In this document: positions 36,118-47,451 of the stretch, piece after piece
How the letters are laid out: every line of letters starts with the position of its first letter
Numbering within the stretch: the stretch's first letter is position 1
NCBI GenBank assembly: GCA_942493125.1
Contig: OW818667.1
Coordinates: 744,001 to 808,000, forward strand
From: Fusibacter_C sp942493125
GTDB taxonomy: Bacteria; Bacillota; Clostridia; Peptostreptococcales; Acidaminobacteraceae
DNA: 64,000 bases
Direction: 5' to 3'
The notes under the pieces: generated by a model
Database searches by the model: none
What the model was told of the DNA's origin: nothing
What the model saw: the letters and a program-made list of their open reading frames with translations, nothing else
Program-made: the position numbers and the translations under genes

Positions 36118-36219
36118 TTCCAAATTGTATGAATTTCATTTGTCAAAACGGCTTGATCGTGGCATTGTCAAATTTGATAAACGGAATTTTGCAACTTAAA
36201 AGGTAATTATGCAATTTCC
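36105..36219. repeat. 115-bp element with inverted 17-bp ends between thrB and lysC
   Basis: The left end GGAAATTACATAATTCC (36105-36121) overlaps the thrB stop; the right end GGTAATTATGCAATTTCC (36202-36219) is inverted. Weaker relatives (AAATTGTATGAATTTC at 36122, GGAATTTTGCAAC at 36183) lie inside. It fills the whole thrB-lysC gap and resembles a degenerate miniature inverted-repeat element. Confidence 0.55.
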
Positions 36220-36233
36220 ATAAGTGAGGCAAT

Positions 36234-37460
36234 ATGAAAATAATCGTGCAAAAATATGGTGGTACTTCAGTAGCGACAGTTGAAAGAATAAAACATGTCG
36301 CAAAACGCGTCGTAGAGACCAAATTAAATGGCTTTCACCCCGTCGTTGTGGTATCCGCAATGGGTGACCAAACGGACAGGCTCATTTCACTCGCAAAACA
36401 GATAAACCCGTATCCGTCAACACGAGAGATGGACATGCTTTTAGCGACTGGAGAACAAACGACAATTGCGCTTCTCGCCATGGCCATTGATGCATTGGGT
36501 CACCAAGCAGTTTCTTTGACAGGTACTCAAGGCGGCATCAAAACAGATGATTTTTATTCAAAGGCAAAAATTGATTTCATTGATACTGACCGAATAAAAA
36601 GCGAGCTATCACAAGACAAAGTCGTTATCGTGGCTGGCTTTCAAGGGCATAACCTCATTGGTGATATCACGACACTTGGACGTGGCGGGTCAGATACAAC
36701 GGCAGTTGCACTTGCTGTTGCACTTGACTCAGTTAAATGTGAGATTTATACTGATGTTCTAGGGATCTATACGACCGATCCAAGAATCGTCAAAAATGCA
36801 AGTCTACTCGAAACGATAAGCTATGACGAGTTGTTAGAAATGGCTAAGCTTGGAGCAGGTGTCATGCACCCACGTTCCGTCGAATTGGCCAGAAAAAACA
36901 AAATGCCCTTGGTCGTAAGATCGGCTTTTGATTTTACATCCAGTGGGACAGAAATTATTGAGGTGAAGGAAATGGAAAAAGCACAAGTAAGAGGTGTCAC
37001 TTTAGATGAGGATATTGTGAGAATATCTGTACCTAACGTACCAGACAGACCTGGTATCGCATACAAGTTATTCTCGTCATTGATCAATCTCAATGTACAC
37101 ATCGACATGATCCTACAGAACTTGAACCATGATGGCTTTAACGACATTTCATTTACTGTACCAAATGAAGATATCGAGCGCATCCTTCCGACCATCAACG
37201 CTTATGTTGATGAAGTAGGTGCCTCTCCGGTTGTCGTTAAAAAAGATGTCGCTAAATTGTCAATCGTTGGTACAGGCATAACTTCAGATGTTAAAATCGC
37301 ATCAGGATTGTTTGGAAAAATTTATGAATTAGGCATTAACATAGAAATGATTTCAACATCAGAGATAAAAATATCATGTATCATTGACCAGACTCAGGCA
37401 AAACGCGCCCTTGAAGAAGTACACAACTATTTTAATTTAAATGGTTTGCTCGACGAGTAG
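36234..37460 (+). CDS. lysC: aspartate kinase
   Basis: 408 residues: an amino acid kinase domain (KYGGTSVATVERIKHVA, GFQGHNLIGDITTLGRGGSDTTAVALA) followed by two ACT repeats (about 270-400) for feedback by lysine and/or threonine. It makes aspartyl phosphate, the entry to the lysine-threonine-methionine family, and completes the threonine-branch set with hom and thrB. GTGAGG lies 4 bases before the ATG. Confidence 0.95.
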   Translation: MKIIVQKYGGTSVATVERIKHVAKRVVETKLNGFHPVVVVSAMGDQTDRLISLAKQINPYPSTREMDMLLATGEQTTIALLAMAIDALGHQAVSLTGTQGGIKTDDFYSKAKIDFIDTDRIKSELSQDKVVIVAGFQGHNLIGDITTLGRGGSDTTAVALAVALDSVKCEIYTDVLGIYTTDPRIVKNASLLETISYDELLEMAKLGAGVMHPRSVELARKNKMPLVVRSAFDFTSSGTEIIEVKEMEKAQVRGVTLDEDIVRISVPNVPDRPGIAYKLFSSLINLNVHIDMILQNLNHDGFNDISFTVPNEDIERILPTINAYVDEVGASPVVVKKDVAKLSIVGTGITSDVKIASGLFGKIYELGINIEMISTSEIKISCIIDQTQAKRALEEVHNYFNLNGLLDE

Positions 37461-37479
37461 GCATTGATTAAACAATAAG

Positions 37480-37541
37480 AAAAGCTTAAGTATGAAATCA
37501 CGCCAGAAACAAAGGCAAATTTCAATACTTAAGCTTTTTTA
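37480..37541. terminator. bidirectional terminator lysC / kinase-like gene
   Basis: AAGCTTAAGTATGAAAT at 37482-37498 pairs with ATTTCAATACTTAAGCTT at 37519-37536 (one bulged base), followed by TTTTTATTT on the plus strand. Confidence 0.8.
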
Positions 37542-38492
37542 TTTCATAAAAAGTTGATCCATGTTTTGATCAAATGCTTCCAATTTTTCTAGATATTTTA
37601 GTGTTTCTTGGAAAAATTCTTCCGAGACTTCCCTAGCCCAACTGCATATATCAATCCCTGCTCGATATAAATTGAATTTAAGTTCACTATTAAAGCTATC
37701 ATCTACGTCGAGAATTTCACGATACCCTCTGAAAAAGGGCTCAATGAGCTTAGGTTGATCTATAAAATACCGTCTATAAAAACCTATGATGTCAAAGTAT
37801 TCGTTGAACACAACGCATTTTTCGAAGTCTAAAAACGCTTCAAGCTTCAACCCCTCAGTCAAACTTACCTTTATGAGTATGTTTCTACCATCCAAATCCC
37901 GATGACAGAGCCTTCCTACTTTTAAATCTCTAATATTTTCATACTCACTTCGCATTTTGTCTATGGCTTCAACGAGACACTTGAACTCGGAGAGCTCCTG
38001 AGATAAGATGTTTTCAGACATCCGTTCACAATCCCTGATAATAAATGCCTTATATGCATTCAAAGGACTTTGCTTGTCTGCTTGCCAGTCTCCAAAATAG
38101 TCAAAGGTTTTGACAGTATGCAGTATTGCGGTTTTCTTGCCAATTTGATAAAAGAGTAATCGAAGTTGATCTAAATCAAGGTCATCAATAATATGATCAA
38201 AGAGCCATCCATCAATGTAATTATAAAGTAACCATTCATACCCGTTTTCCGTGATACCTTTAGCGAGTATCCTGAGTGGGTTGTCGTTTTCAAACAATGG
38301 AATCACTTGAAGCTCACGGTCTCTCTTATGTTTTTTATAGAATACTTTGATGATATAACTCGCTTCATCGACAACTACTCTATACACAAGATTTCTGTTT
38401 AGGTCATGATTGCCGCAAGGCACAATCTCCTTAACGTTTGTTTTAAATTCATTAGCTACGATGCGTTTGACTTCATCAATTAAATCATTCAT
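37539..38492 (-). CDS. aminoglycoside-phosphotransferase / CotS-like kinase
   Basis: 317 residues, protein-kinase-like fold. The catalytic loop CHRDLDGRNIL and the metal-binding FLDFEKC are present, with an N-lobe lysine in SYIIKVFYKK. The family (APH, including CotS and choline/homoserine kinase relatives) phosphorylates small molecules; the substrate is not predictable. It is not close enough to known resistance enzymes to claim antibiotic resistance. I use the ATG at 38492 with AGGTG upstream, not the GTG at 38510. Confidence 0.75.
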   Translation of the reverse strand: MNDLIDEVKRIVANEFKTNVKEIVPCGNHDLNRNLVYRVVVDEASYIIKVFYKKHKRDRELQVIPLFENDNPLRILAKGITENGYEWLLYNYIDGWLFDHIIDDLDLDQLRLLFYQIGKKTAILHTVKTFDYFGDWQADKQSPLNAYKAFIIRDCERMSENILSQELSEFKCLVEAIDKMRSEYENIRDLKVGRLCHRDLDGRNILIKVSLTEGLKLEAFLDFEKCVVFNEYFDIIGFYRRYFIDQPKLIEPFFRGYREILDVDDSFNSELKFNLYRAGIDICSWAREVSEEFFQETLKYLEKLEAFDQNMDQLFMK

Positions 38493-38596
38493 AAGATCAC
38501 CTTTAGCCACTTTAGTTTAGACATAAAATCTATACCCGAATTTACGTGTTGAAAGCAACATAACTTCTACTTCTTCTTTTACTCCAAATTCAAATT

Positions 38597-39763
38597 CTAC
38601 TTCGACTTATGGACTGCGCCATGCTTATCAATATTACTTGTAGGATTATTCCCCATATTCAACTTTGTATTTACAGCTTTTCTAACGACTGAATATAAAA
38701 TTGCCATAGCAGGTACGCCCAATAGCATGCCCACAATACCGAACAATCCGCCACCAACTGTTATTGCAAGAAAAACCCAGAATCCACCGATGCCAATAGC
38801 ACCGCCAACAATTCGCGGGTAGATCAAATTGTTTTCAAGTTGCTGTAAAATCAAAATGAATATGATGAAGAAAAGCGCTTTTGTTGGACTTTCCATTGCA
38901 ATAATCAGCACTGAAGGTATTGTTCCAATGAATGAACCCACTACAGGTATTAAACTCGTAATTGCGATCAAAACGCTCACTAATGGTGCATATGGAATGT
39001 TGAATATTAAAAGTCCAATAAAGCATAGAGAGCCAAGTATCAACGCCTCTGTAATTTGTCCACCAACAAATTTAGAAAAAATCATCGCACTTTCAACACC
39101 AAGATCAGATAAATACGCTGCGGCTTTTTTACTATTAATGGCACGATTGATTTTACTAACAATTTCAATCAGTTTTTCCTTTTGTGCTAAAATATATATG
39201 GAGAATATCAAACCTAAGAATAAACTGAGTGCACCCGATGTGATGTTTAACGTAACACTTAAAACCTTCAAAAGAGTATTCGCAGTAAACTCAGAAAGAC
39301 CAACAAACATGTCTTTGAAATTCCCGAATAATTGCTTTAATGTATCTTCAGAAAGTCCAAAATAATTATAAGCTTTTGTGCCTAAAACCATTATATTATC
39401 ACCATATTCTGGCAATTTATCAACCAGCGTTTTTGCACTGGCTACTACTTGTGGCACAATGAACAAAATAATGAGTGTTATAATCGATAAAGTGAACAGA
39501 TATGTTATTAGAATTGAAATAAGACGTTTATTTTTCTGTATCATTTTATTGTTCTTAAGTGGTTTTGCCTTCAAAATAAACTTGTTTTCAATTATTTTAA
39601 CAAGAAGATTTAAGACGAATGCTATAGCAATACCAAGGATCAATGGCATAAATACAGATATGATGTTTGATAAAAATCCGAGTACTTTACCAAGATTAGA
39701 TAAACCTAAGAAAAGTAAAATTGAAAATGCCACTAAAGGAAAGTACTTCTTGAGTTCAGTCAT
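38597..39763 (-). CDS. AI-2E family transporter
   Basis: 388 residues with about eight membrane helices, PF01594-like. The C-terminal block SLIPVVGSFIGTIPSVLI...QQLENNLIYPRIVGGAIG is the family signature. Members export the AI-2 signal or act as Na+/H+ antiporters; which applies is unknown. Single gene with AAGGAG before the ATG. The last residues are charged and the DNA around the stop is strongly pyrimidine-rich. Confidence 0.85.
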   Translation of the reverse strand: MTELKKYFPLVAFSILLFLGLSNLGKVLGFLSNIISVFMPLILGIAIAFVLNLLVKIIENKFILKAKPLKNNKMIQKNKRLISILITYLFTLSIITLIILFIVPQVVASAKTLVDKLPEYGDNIMVLGTKAYNYFGLSEDTLKQLFGNFKDMFVGLSEFTANTLLKVLSVTLNITSGALSLFLGLIFSIYILAQKEKLIEIVSKINRAINSKKAAAYLSDLGVESAMIFSKFVGGQITEALILGSLCFIGLLIFNIPYAPLVSVLIAITSLIPVVGSFIGTIPSVLIIAMESPTKALFFIIFILILQQLENNLIYPRIVGGAIGIGGFWVFLAITVGGGLFGIVGMLLGVPAMAILYSVVRKAVNTKLNMGNNPTSNIDKHGAVHKSK

Positions 39764-39832
39764 ATAAATTCTCCTTAATTCGTCTTATTCTGCATGCTAT
39801 GATAATATGATATCTAAACTATATTCTTATTA

Positions 39833-39869
39833 AATAAAAAAAGCGAACATATGTCAATATGTTCGCTTA
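39833..39869 (-). terminator. terminator of the stable-RNA operon
   Basis: AAGCGAACATAT and its perfect inverted copy around TTGAC, followed by TTTTTTTATTT on the minus strand, 11 bases after the last tRNA. Confidence 0.95.
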
Positions 39870-39879
39870 AATCTTTAAT

Positions 39880-39954
39880 TGGAGCGGAAGACGAGATTCG
39901 AACTCGCGACCCTCGCCTTGGCAAGGCGATGCTCTACCACTGAGCCACTTCCGC
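39880..39954 (-). tRNA. tRNA-Gly(GCC), copy 2
   Basis: 75 bases with encoded CCA; anticodon loop TTGCCAA. Identical to the copy at 40724-40798. Last gene of the operon. Confidence 0.97.
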
Positions 39955-39960
39955 ATTAAT

Positions 39961-40024
39961 GAGCAAAAAGCGTTGCTTTTAGTTTCACCCGACATAGGAA
40001 AACGAAGTTTTCTAGAAGGGGGGT
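39961..40024 (-). repeat. stable-RNA spacer two-hairpin repeat, copy E1
   Basis: Minus-strand orientation: stem A GAAAAC-TTC-GTTTTC, linker CCTATGTCGGG, stem B AAAAGC-AAC-GCTTTT. Between tRNA-Gly(GCC) and tRNA-Leu. Confidence 0.7.
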
Positions 40025-40062
40025 GTTCTAATGCCTTTACATCTTCTAAATGTTACTGAGTA

Positions 40063-40167
40063 CCCTCCTGGCAAACCTCCTAGCAACTACGTTGCTTATG
40101 TCGGTCAAGTTTGCAATGCAAACTTGCTTTTGCCTACGTCGGGCAATTTTTTACAAAGTAAAAATTG
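40063..40167 (+). repeat. two-hairpin repeat, copy E2 (outer), interrupted by an inner copy
   Basis: Reads CCCTCCTGGCAA, then an inserted inner copy (40075-40128), then TTGCCTACGTCGGG and stem B CAATTTTT/AAAAATTG. Without the insert it matches copy E4. Confidence 0.75.
40075..40128 (+). repeat. two-hairpin repeat, copy E2 (inner), nested in the stem A loop of the outer copy
   Basis: CCTCCT, stem A AGCAAC-TAC-GTTGCT, linker TATGTCGG, stem B CAAGTTTGC-AAT-GCAAACTTG. 54 bases, the same length as copy E4. Confidence 0.75.
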
Positions 40168-40168
40168 T

Positions 40169-40252
40169 TGGTGCGGGTAGAGGGACTTGAACCCCCACGA
40201 ACTAGTCACTAGATCCTAAGTCTAGCGCGTCTGCCAATTCCGCCATACCCGC
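40169..40252 (-). tRNA. tRNA-Leu(TAG), copy 2
   Basis: 84 bases, class II with variable arm, CCA encoded; anticodon loop CTTAGGA. Identical to 40899-40982. Confidence 0.96.
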
Positions 40253-40290
40253 AATAAGTCACAAAATACTTTTTTACCAAGTAAAAAAGT

Positions 40291-40366
40291 TGGTGGAAGT
40301 TATAGGGATCGAACCTATGACCCTCTGCTTGTAAGGCAGATGCTCTCCCAGCTGAGCTAAACTTCC
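40291..40366 (-). tRNA. tRNA-Val(TAC), copy 2
   Basis: 76 bases, CCA encoded; anticodon loop CTTACAA. Duplicate of 41094-41169. The 38-base spacer to Leu holds a simple ACTTTTTTAC-CAA-GTAAAAAAGT hairpin and no two-hairpin repeat. Confidence 0.96.
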
Positions 40367-40381
40367 ATGAGAAAAAAATAA

Positions 40382-40458
40382 TGGCGCGCCCAAAGGGATT
40401 CGAACCCCTAACCTTCTGATTCGTAGTCAGACACTCTATCCAATTGAGCTATGAGCGC
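40382..40458 (-). tRNA. tRNA-Arg(ACG)
   Basis: 77 bases, CCA encoded; anticodon loop CTACGAA; the wobble base would be edited to inosine. Confidence 0.96.
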
Positions 40459-40477
40459 GCGATTTGAAAAATAAAAC

Positions 40478-40552
40478 TGGAGGCGGCGACCAGATTTGAA
40501 CTGGTGAATAAAGGTTTTGCAGACCTTTGCCTTACCACTTGGCTACGCCGCC
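40478..40552 (-). tRNA. tRNA-Cys(GCA)
   Basis: 75 bases, CCA encoded; anticodon loop CTGCAAA; discriminator U. Confidence 0.96.
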
Positions 40553-40553
40553 A

Positions 40554-40629
40554 TGGTGATCCAACCGCGACTCGAACGCGGGACACCCTGATTAAAAGTC
40601 AGGTGCTCTACCGACTGAGCTATTGGACC
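40554..40629 (-). tRNA. tRNA-Lys(TTT)
   Basis: 76 bases, CCA encoded; anticodon loop CTTTTAA. Only one base separates it from tRNA-Cys. Confidence 0.96.
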
Positions 40630-40643
40630 TTTAAATGAATAAA

Positions 40644-40717
40644 TGGAGCGGGTGAAGAGAATCGAACTCTCACAACCAGCTTGGAAGGCTGGGGCTCTAC
40701 CATTGAGCTACACCCGC
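40644..40717 (-). tRNA. tRNA-Gly(TCC)
   Basis: 74 bases, CCA encoded; anticodon loop CTTCCAA. Confidence 0.96.
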
Positions 40718-40723
40718 GAATAT

Positions 40724-40798
40724 TGGAGCGGAAGACGAGATTCGAACTCGCGACCCTCGCCTTGGCAAGGCGATGCTCTACCACTGAGCCACTTCCGC
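40724..40798 (-). tRNA. tRNA-Gly(GCC), copy 1
   Basis: 75 bases, CCA encoded; identical to 39880-39954. Part of the duplicated Val-Leu-Gly block. Confidence 0.97.
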
Positions 40799-40804
40799 AT
40801 TTAT

Positions 40805-40866
40805 GAGAAAAATGCGCCGCATTTTTTCTCACCCGTCATAGGAAAACGAAGTTTTCTAGGAGGGGT
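40805..40866 (-). repeat. two-hairpin repeat, copy E3
   Basis: Minus orientation: stem A AGAAAAC/GTTTTCCT as in E1, linker TATGACGGG, stem B AAAAATGCGGCGCATTTTT. It is the duplicate-block counterpart of E1, but stem B differs in sequence while remaining paired. Confidence 0.7.
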
Positions 40867-40898
40867 TGTTCTAAATGTTTTATAACTTGCAAAATTGT

Positions 40899-40982
40899 TG
40901 GTGCGGGTAGAGGGACTTGAACCCCCACGAACTAGTCACTAGATCCTAAGTCTAGCGCGTCTGCCAATTCCGCCATACCCGC
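40899..40982 (-). tRNA. tRNA-Leu(TAG), copy 1
   Basis: 84 bases, identical to 40169-40252. Confidence 0.96.
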
Positions 40983-41035
40983 AACTCATTACAAAATACT
41001 TTTTTACATCCACATCTCGCAAAAGATACAGACTA

Positions 41036-41089
41036 CCCTCCTGGCAACTGCGTTGCCTACGTCGGGCAAATTTCACATCGTGAAATTTG
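41036..41089 (+). repeat. two-hairpin repeat, copy E4
   Basis: CCCTCCT, stem A GGCAAC-TGC-GTTGCC, linker TACGTCGGG, stem B CAAATTTCAC-ATC-GTGAAATTTG. Best-preserved copy; absent from the equivalent Leu-Val spacer at 40253-40290. Confidence 0.8.
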
Positions 41090-41093
41090 TAAA

Positions 41094-41169
41094 TGGTGGA
41101 AGTTATAGGGATCGAACCTATGACCCTCTGCTTGTAAGGCAGATGCTCTCCCAGCTGAGCTAAACTTCC
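41094..41169 (-). tRNA. tRNA-Val(TAC), copy 1
   Basis: 76 bases, CCA encoded; duplicate of 40291-40366. Confidence 0.96.
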
Positions 41170-41174
41170 ATAAA

Positions 41175-41249
41175 TGGTGACCCCTAGGGGAATCGAACCC
41201 CTGTTACCGCCGTGAAAGGGCGGTGTCTTGACCGCTTGACCAAGGGGCC
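41175..41249 (-). tRNA. tRNA-Glu(TTC)
   Basis: 75 bases, CCA encoded; anticodon loop CTTTCAC. Confidence 0.96.
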
Positions 41250-41266
41250 ATACAAAATTTAAAAAT

Positions 41267-41341
41267 TGGCTCCAAGGGAGGGATTCGAACCCTCAGCCTA
41301 TCGGTTAACAGCCGAGTGCTCCACCGTTGAGCTACCTTGGA
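41267..41341 (-). tRNA. tRNA-Asn(GTT)
   Basis: 75 bases, CCA encoded; anticodon loop CTGTTAA. First tRNA after 5S rRNA. Confidence 0.96.
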
Positions 41342-41422
41342 AAATAATTAACGATGCTACTTCAAGTGTTTTGTGACTCGTATCCAAGTGTTACAAGGCA
41401 TTCCACTTCGCTTCATGCTTTG

Positions 41423-41439
41423 TTGAGCTACCTTGGAAT
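41423..41439 (-). pseudogene. 5' fragment of tRNA-Asn
   Basis: TTCCAAGGTAGCTCAAC on the minus strand repeats the first 16 bases of the tRNA-Asn 82 bases away; the rest of the gene is missing. It lies in the spacer between 5S rRNA and tRNA-Asn (41342-41523). Confidence 0.75.
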
Positions 41440-41496
41440 ATAAGAGCAAATGATACATTTTTTGCATTCATAACATTTTGAAAATTGATTCCGCAG

Positions 41497-41515
41497 GAGA
41501 TACAAAGTATCTCCC
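41497..41515 (-). other. stem-loop after 5S rRNA
   Basis: GGAGATAC-TTT-GTATCTCC, a perfect 8-bp stem without a T-run; likely a processing structure rather than a terminator, since tRNAs follow. Confidence 0.5.
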
Positions 41516-41523
41516 ACGTTCAA

Positions 41524-41640
41524 ACCAGCAACGTTCTACTCTCCCAGGCAGCTGCCCGCCAAGTACCCTCGACGCTGGAGGACTTTACTTCTGTGTTCGG
41601 TATGGGAACAGGTGTGGCCCCTCCGCCATCATCACTGGAT
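41524..41640 (-). rRNA. 5S ribosomal RNA
   Basis: About 117 bases. CCAGTGATGATGG at the 5' end pairs with CGTTGCTGG at the 3' end; the conserved CACACCTGTTCCCATACCGAACAC and GAGAGTAG segments are present. Ends are approximate. Confidence 0.95.
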
Positions 41641-41642
41641 AT

Positions 41643-41704
41643 GAGAAAAATCTTTGATTTTTCGAACCCGACGTAGGCAACGATAGTTGCCAGGAGGGCG
41701 TATG
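41643..41704 (-). repeat. two-hairpin repeat, copy E5
   Basis: Minus orientation, between 23S and 5S: GGCATACGCCCTCCT, stem A GGCAAC-TATC-GTTGCC, linker TACGTCGGG, stem B CGAAAAATC/GATTTTTCTC. Confidence 0.8.
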
Positions 41705-41760
41705 CCGCTTCTCACGAGTCGAAACGATCAAATTCTTATCTCTTATCTCAAGGTTTGTAC

Positions 41761-41779
41761 CCTGAAAATTGCATATAAG
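41761..41779 (-). other. 3' strand of the 23S processing stem
   Basis: TATATGCAATTTTCAGGG (minus strand) pairs over 18 bases, with one G-U, with CCTTGAAAATTGCATATA at 44871-44889, enclosing 23S for RNase III cleavage. Confidence 0.8.
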
Positions 41780-41808
41780 TTCGACATTTCACTGTTTTTA
41801 TAAAAGTT

Positions 41809-44727
<2,919 letters not shown>

Positions 44728-44809
44728 TGCATTCAATACACGGCGCTTAAGCCTTGCATCAAACGACTTTTTTAAAATACAGTGTTTAACGCTAAACATA
44801 GTACACACA

Positions 44810-44861
44810 CCCTCCTACCAACCTTCGGTTGCTCATGTCGGGCGCGAAACTTTGTTTCGCG
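44810..44861 (+). repeat. two-hairpin repeat, copy E6
   Basis: CCCTCCT, stem A ACCAACC-TTC-GGTTGCT, linker CATGTCGGG, stem B CGCGAAAC-TTT-GTTTCGCG. Between 23S and its upstream processing strand. Confidence 0.75.
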
Positions 44862-44870
44862 TAAATGTCG

Positions 44871-44889
44871 ATTCTATATGCAATTTTCA
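44871..44889 (-). other. 5' strand of the 23S processing stem
   Basis: Partner of 41761-41779; see that entry. Copy E6 lies inside the enclosed transcript. Confidence 0.8.
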
Positions 44890-44955
44890 AGGAACAATGA
44901 AATTTAACAAAAGTTAAATTTCTATTTAGTTTGCGACAACATCTAGTGTTGTCAA

Positions 44956-45031
44956 TGGTGGAGATTAAGAGACTTGAACTCTTGACCCCCTGCGTGCAAG
45001 GCAGGTGCTCTCCCAACTGAGCTAAACCCCC
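44956..45031 (-). tRNA. tRNA-Ala(TGC)
   Basis: 76 bases, CCA encoded; anticodon loop CTTGCAC. Located in the 16S-23S spacer, the usual place. The tRNA-Ile often paired with it is absent. Confidence 0.96.
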
Positions 45032-45033
45032 AT

Positions 45034-45099
45034 GAGAAAAAATCTTCGATTTTTTCGAACCCAACGTAGGAAATCGTAGATTTCCAGGAGGGCGTATGC
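45034..45099 (-). repeat. two-hairpin repeat, copy E7
   Basis: Minus orientation: GGCATACGCCCTCCT, stem A GGAAATC-TAC-GATTTCC, linker TACGTTGGG, stem B CGAAAAAATC/GATTTTTTCTC. Same flanks as E5 with different but paired stems. Confidence 0.8.
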
Positions 45100-45111
45100 C
45101 ACTCTTACATT

Positions 45112-45138
45112 TGGCTGAAGTAGTGATTCGAACTCGAC
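45112..45138 (-). pseudogene. 3' fragment of a tRNA, cut by a repeat copy
   Basis: On the minus strand GTTCGAATCACTACTTCAGCCA is a T-loop plus acceptor strand with CCA. The anticodon, D-arm and T-stem 5' strand are missing; they are replaced at 45135 by repeat copy E8. Identity of the parent tRNA not determined. Confidence 0.6.
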
Positions 45139-45169
45139 GTGAGAAACAAAGTTTCCTATAAGTGTTGCC
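45135..45169 (-). repeat. two-hairpin repeat, degenerate copy E8
   Basis: CGACGTGAG plus GAAAC-AAA-GTTTC and a CTATAAG tail; the linker and stem A are recognisable and stem B is lost. It begins exactly where the tRNA fragment ends. Confidence 0.55.
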
Positions 45170-45189
45170 ACACTCACGTTAAGTTTGAA

Positions 45190-45233
45190 AATTTCTCGAC
45201 CGACTTAAGAAATCTATAAGATTTCTAAGAGGT
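45190..45233 (-). repeat. two-hairpin repeat, degenerate copy E9
   Basis: Linker-like CCGACTTA and stem A AGAAATC-TATA-GATTTCT followed by AAGAGG; a diverged relative close to the end of 16S. Confidence 0.45.
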
Positions 45234-45304
45234 TAAACCTCTGTATCGTTACGAAAAACTTCACTCATGTTGTTACTATTCTGTTTTGAAGTTCTTGTGT
45301 TGCC

Positions 45305-45340
45305 ACAAGACCCTCAAAATTGAACAGCGCAAATGTCTAT
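45305..45340 (-). other. 3' strand of the 16S processing stem
   Basis: CATTTGCGCTGTTCAATTTT (minus strand) and adjoining bases pair over about 27 positions, with one mismatch, with the strand at 47037-47066, enclosing 16S. Confidence 0.8.
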
Positions 45341-46885
<1,545 letters not shown>

Positions 46886-47136
46886 ATTTAAGTTTTTGCC
46901 TGCTATCTCATAAATGAGCTAACTTGCTGCAAGATCGCTCTTGCATTTTTGTATAAACTTTTCGCAAAGTTTATCCGGAAACAACTGTTAAGTTGTTTTT
47001 TATTTCTTTTGACGCTTTCGCATCATTTGGTTTTTTTCATTTGCGCTATTCAATTTTCAAGGTCCTGTTTTTGGTGTATATTTTTGATTTTCTTTTGTTC
47101 GTCGTGTCCGCAATGGCTTGCGGCGACTCTCTTATA
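46886..47136 (-). other. rRNA leader with 16S processing stem
   Basis: No gene. Holds the 5' strand of the 16S processing stem (47037-47066) and several perfect small hairpins (for example GCAAGAGC...GCTCTTGC type at 46931-46946 and ATAAACTTT/AAAGTTTAT near 46953). CCGCAAGCC-ATT-GCGG near 47107 may belong to an antitermination leader. Confidence 0.6.
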
Positions 47137-47162
47137 TTATCATCGATTATTTTCGATGTCAA
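47134..47162 (-). promoter_or_regulatory. rRNA promoter P2
   Basis: TTGACA (47157-47162), 17 bases, TAATAT (47134-47139) on the minus strand. Confidence 0.75.
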
Positions 47163-47278
47163 TATCTTTATTCGAGTTTTACGAAAGAAATTAATTAACT
47201 TTCCTCGTTTTTCTCAGTAATCTATTTGTACGCATTTTTTCAAGATTTAATCATTTAAATATGTGAAAAATCCGCTTA

Positions 47279-47308
47279 GTTATAATAACACCATTTTTTT
47301 GCCGTCAA
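47279..47308 (-). promoter_or_regulatory. rRNA promoter P1
   Basis: TTGACG (47303-47308), 18 bases, TATAAC (47279-47284) on the minus strand, with an A/T-rich upstream region. About 145 bases ahead of P2. Confidence 0.7.
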
Positions 47309-47370
47309 CCCTTATGTTAAAAGAAAAACTATTCTGATTATTCGTTGTATTATCACAATCTTATTGAATG

Positions 47371-47411
47371 AAAAAATAAAAAAGACTATCTACACGTTAA
47401 TAGATAATCTT
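47371..47411 (-). terminator. terminator of the Ca2+/H+ antiporter gene
   Basis: AAGATTATCTA/TAGATAGTCTT (one G-U) with TTTTTTATTTTTT on the minus strand. It insulates the rRNA promoters from upstream transcription. Confidence 0.85.
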
Positions 47412-47451
47412 CATAAATATGAACATTTTATTTAAAGTTAAAGCTTATCAT

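Noticed and set aside
37539..38492. Aminoglycoside resistance gene
   Set aside because: Only the generic phosphotransferase motifs are present; CotS-like and small-molecule kinases share them, and no resistance context is seen.
39961..41100. CRISPR array, because short repeats recur in spacers
   Set aside because: Repeats are irregularly spaced, in both orientations, alternate with tRNAs and vary in the stems; there are no unique spacers of fixed length and no cas genes.
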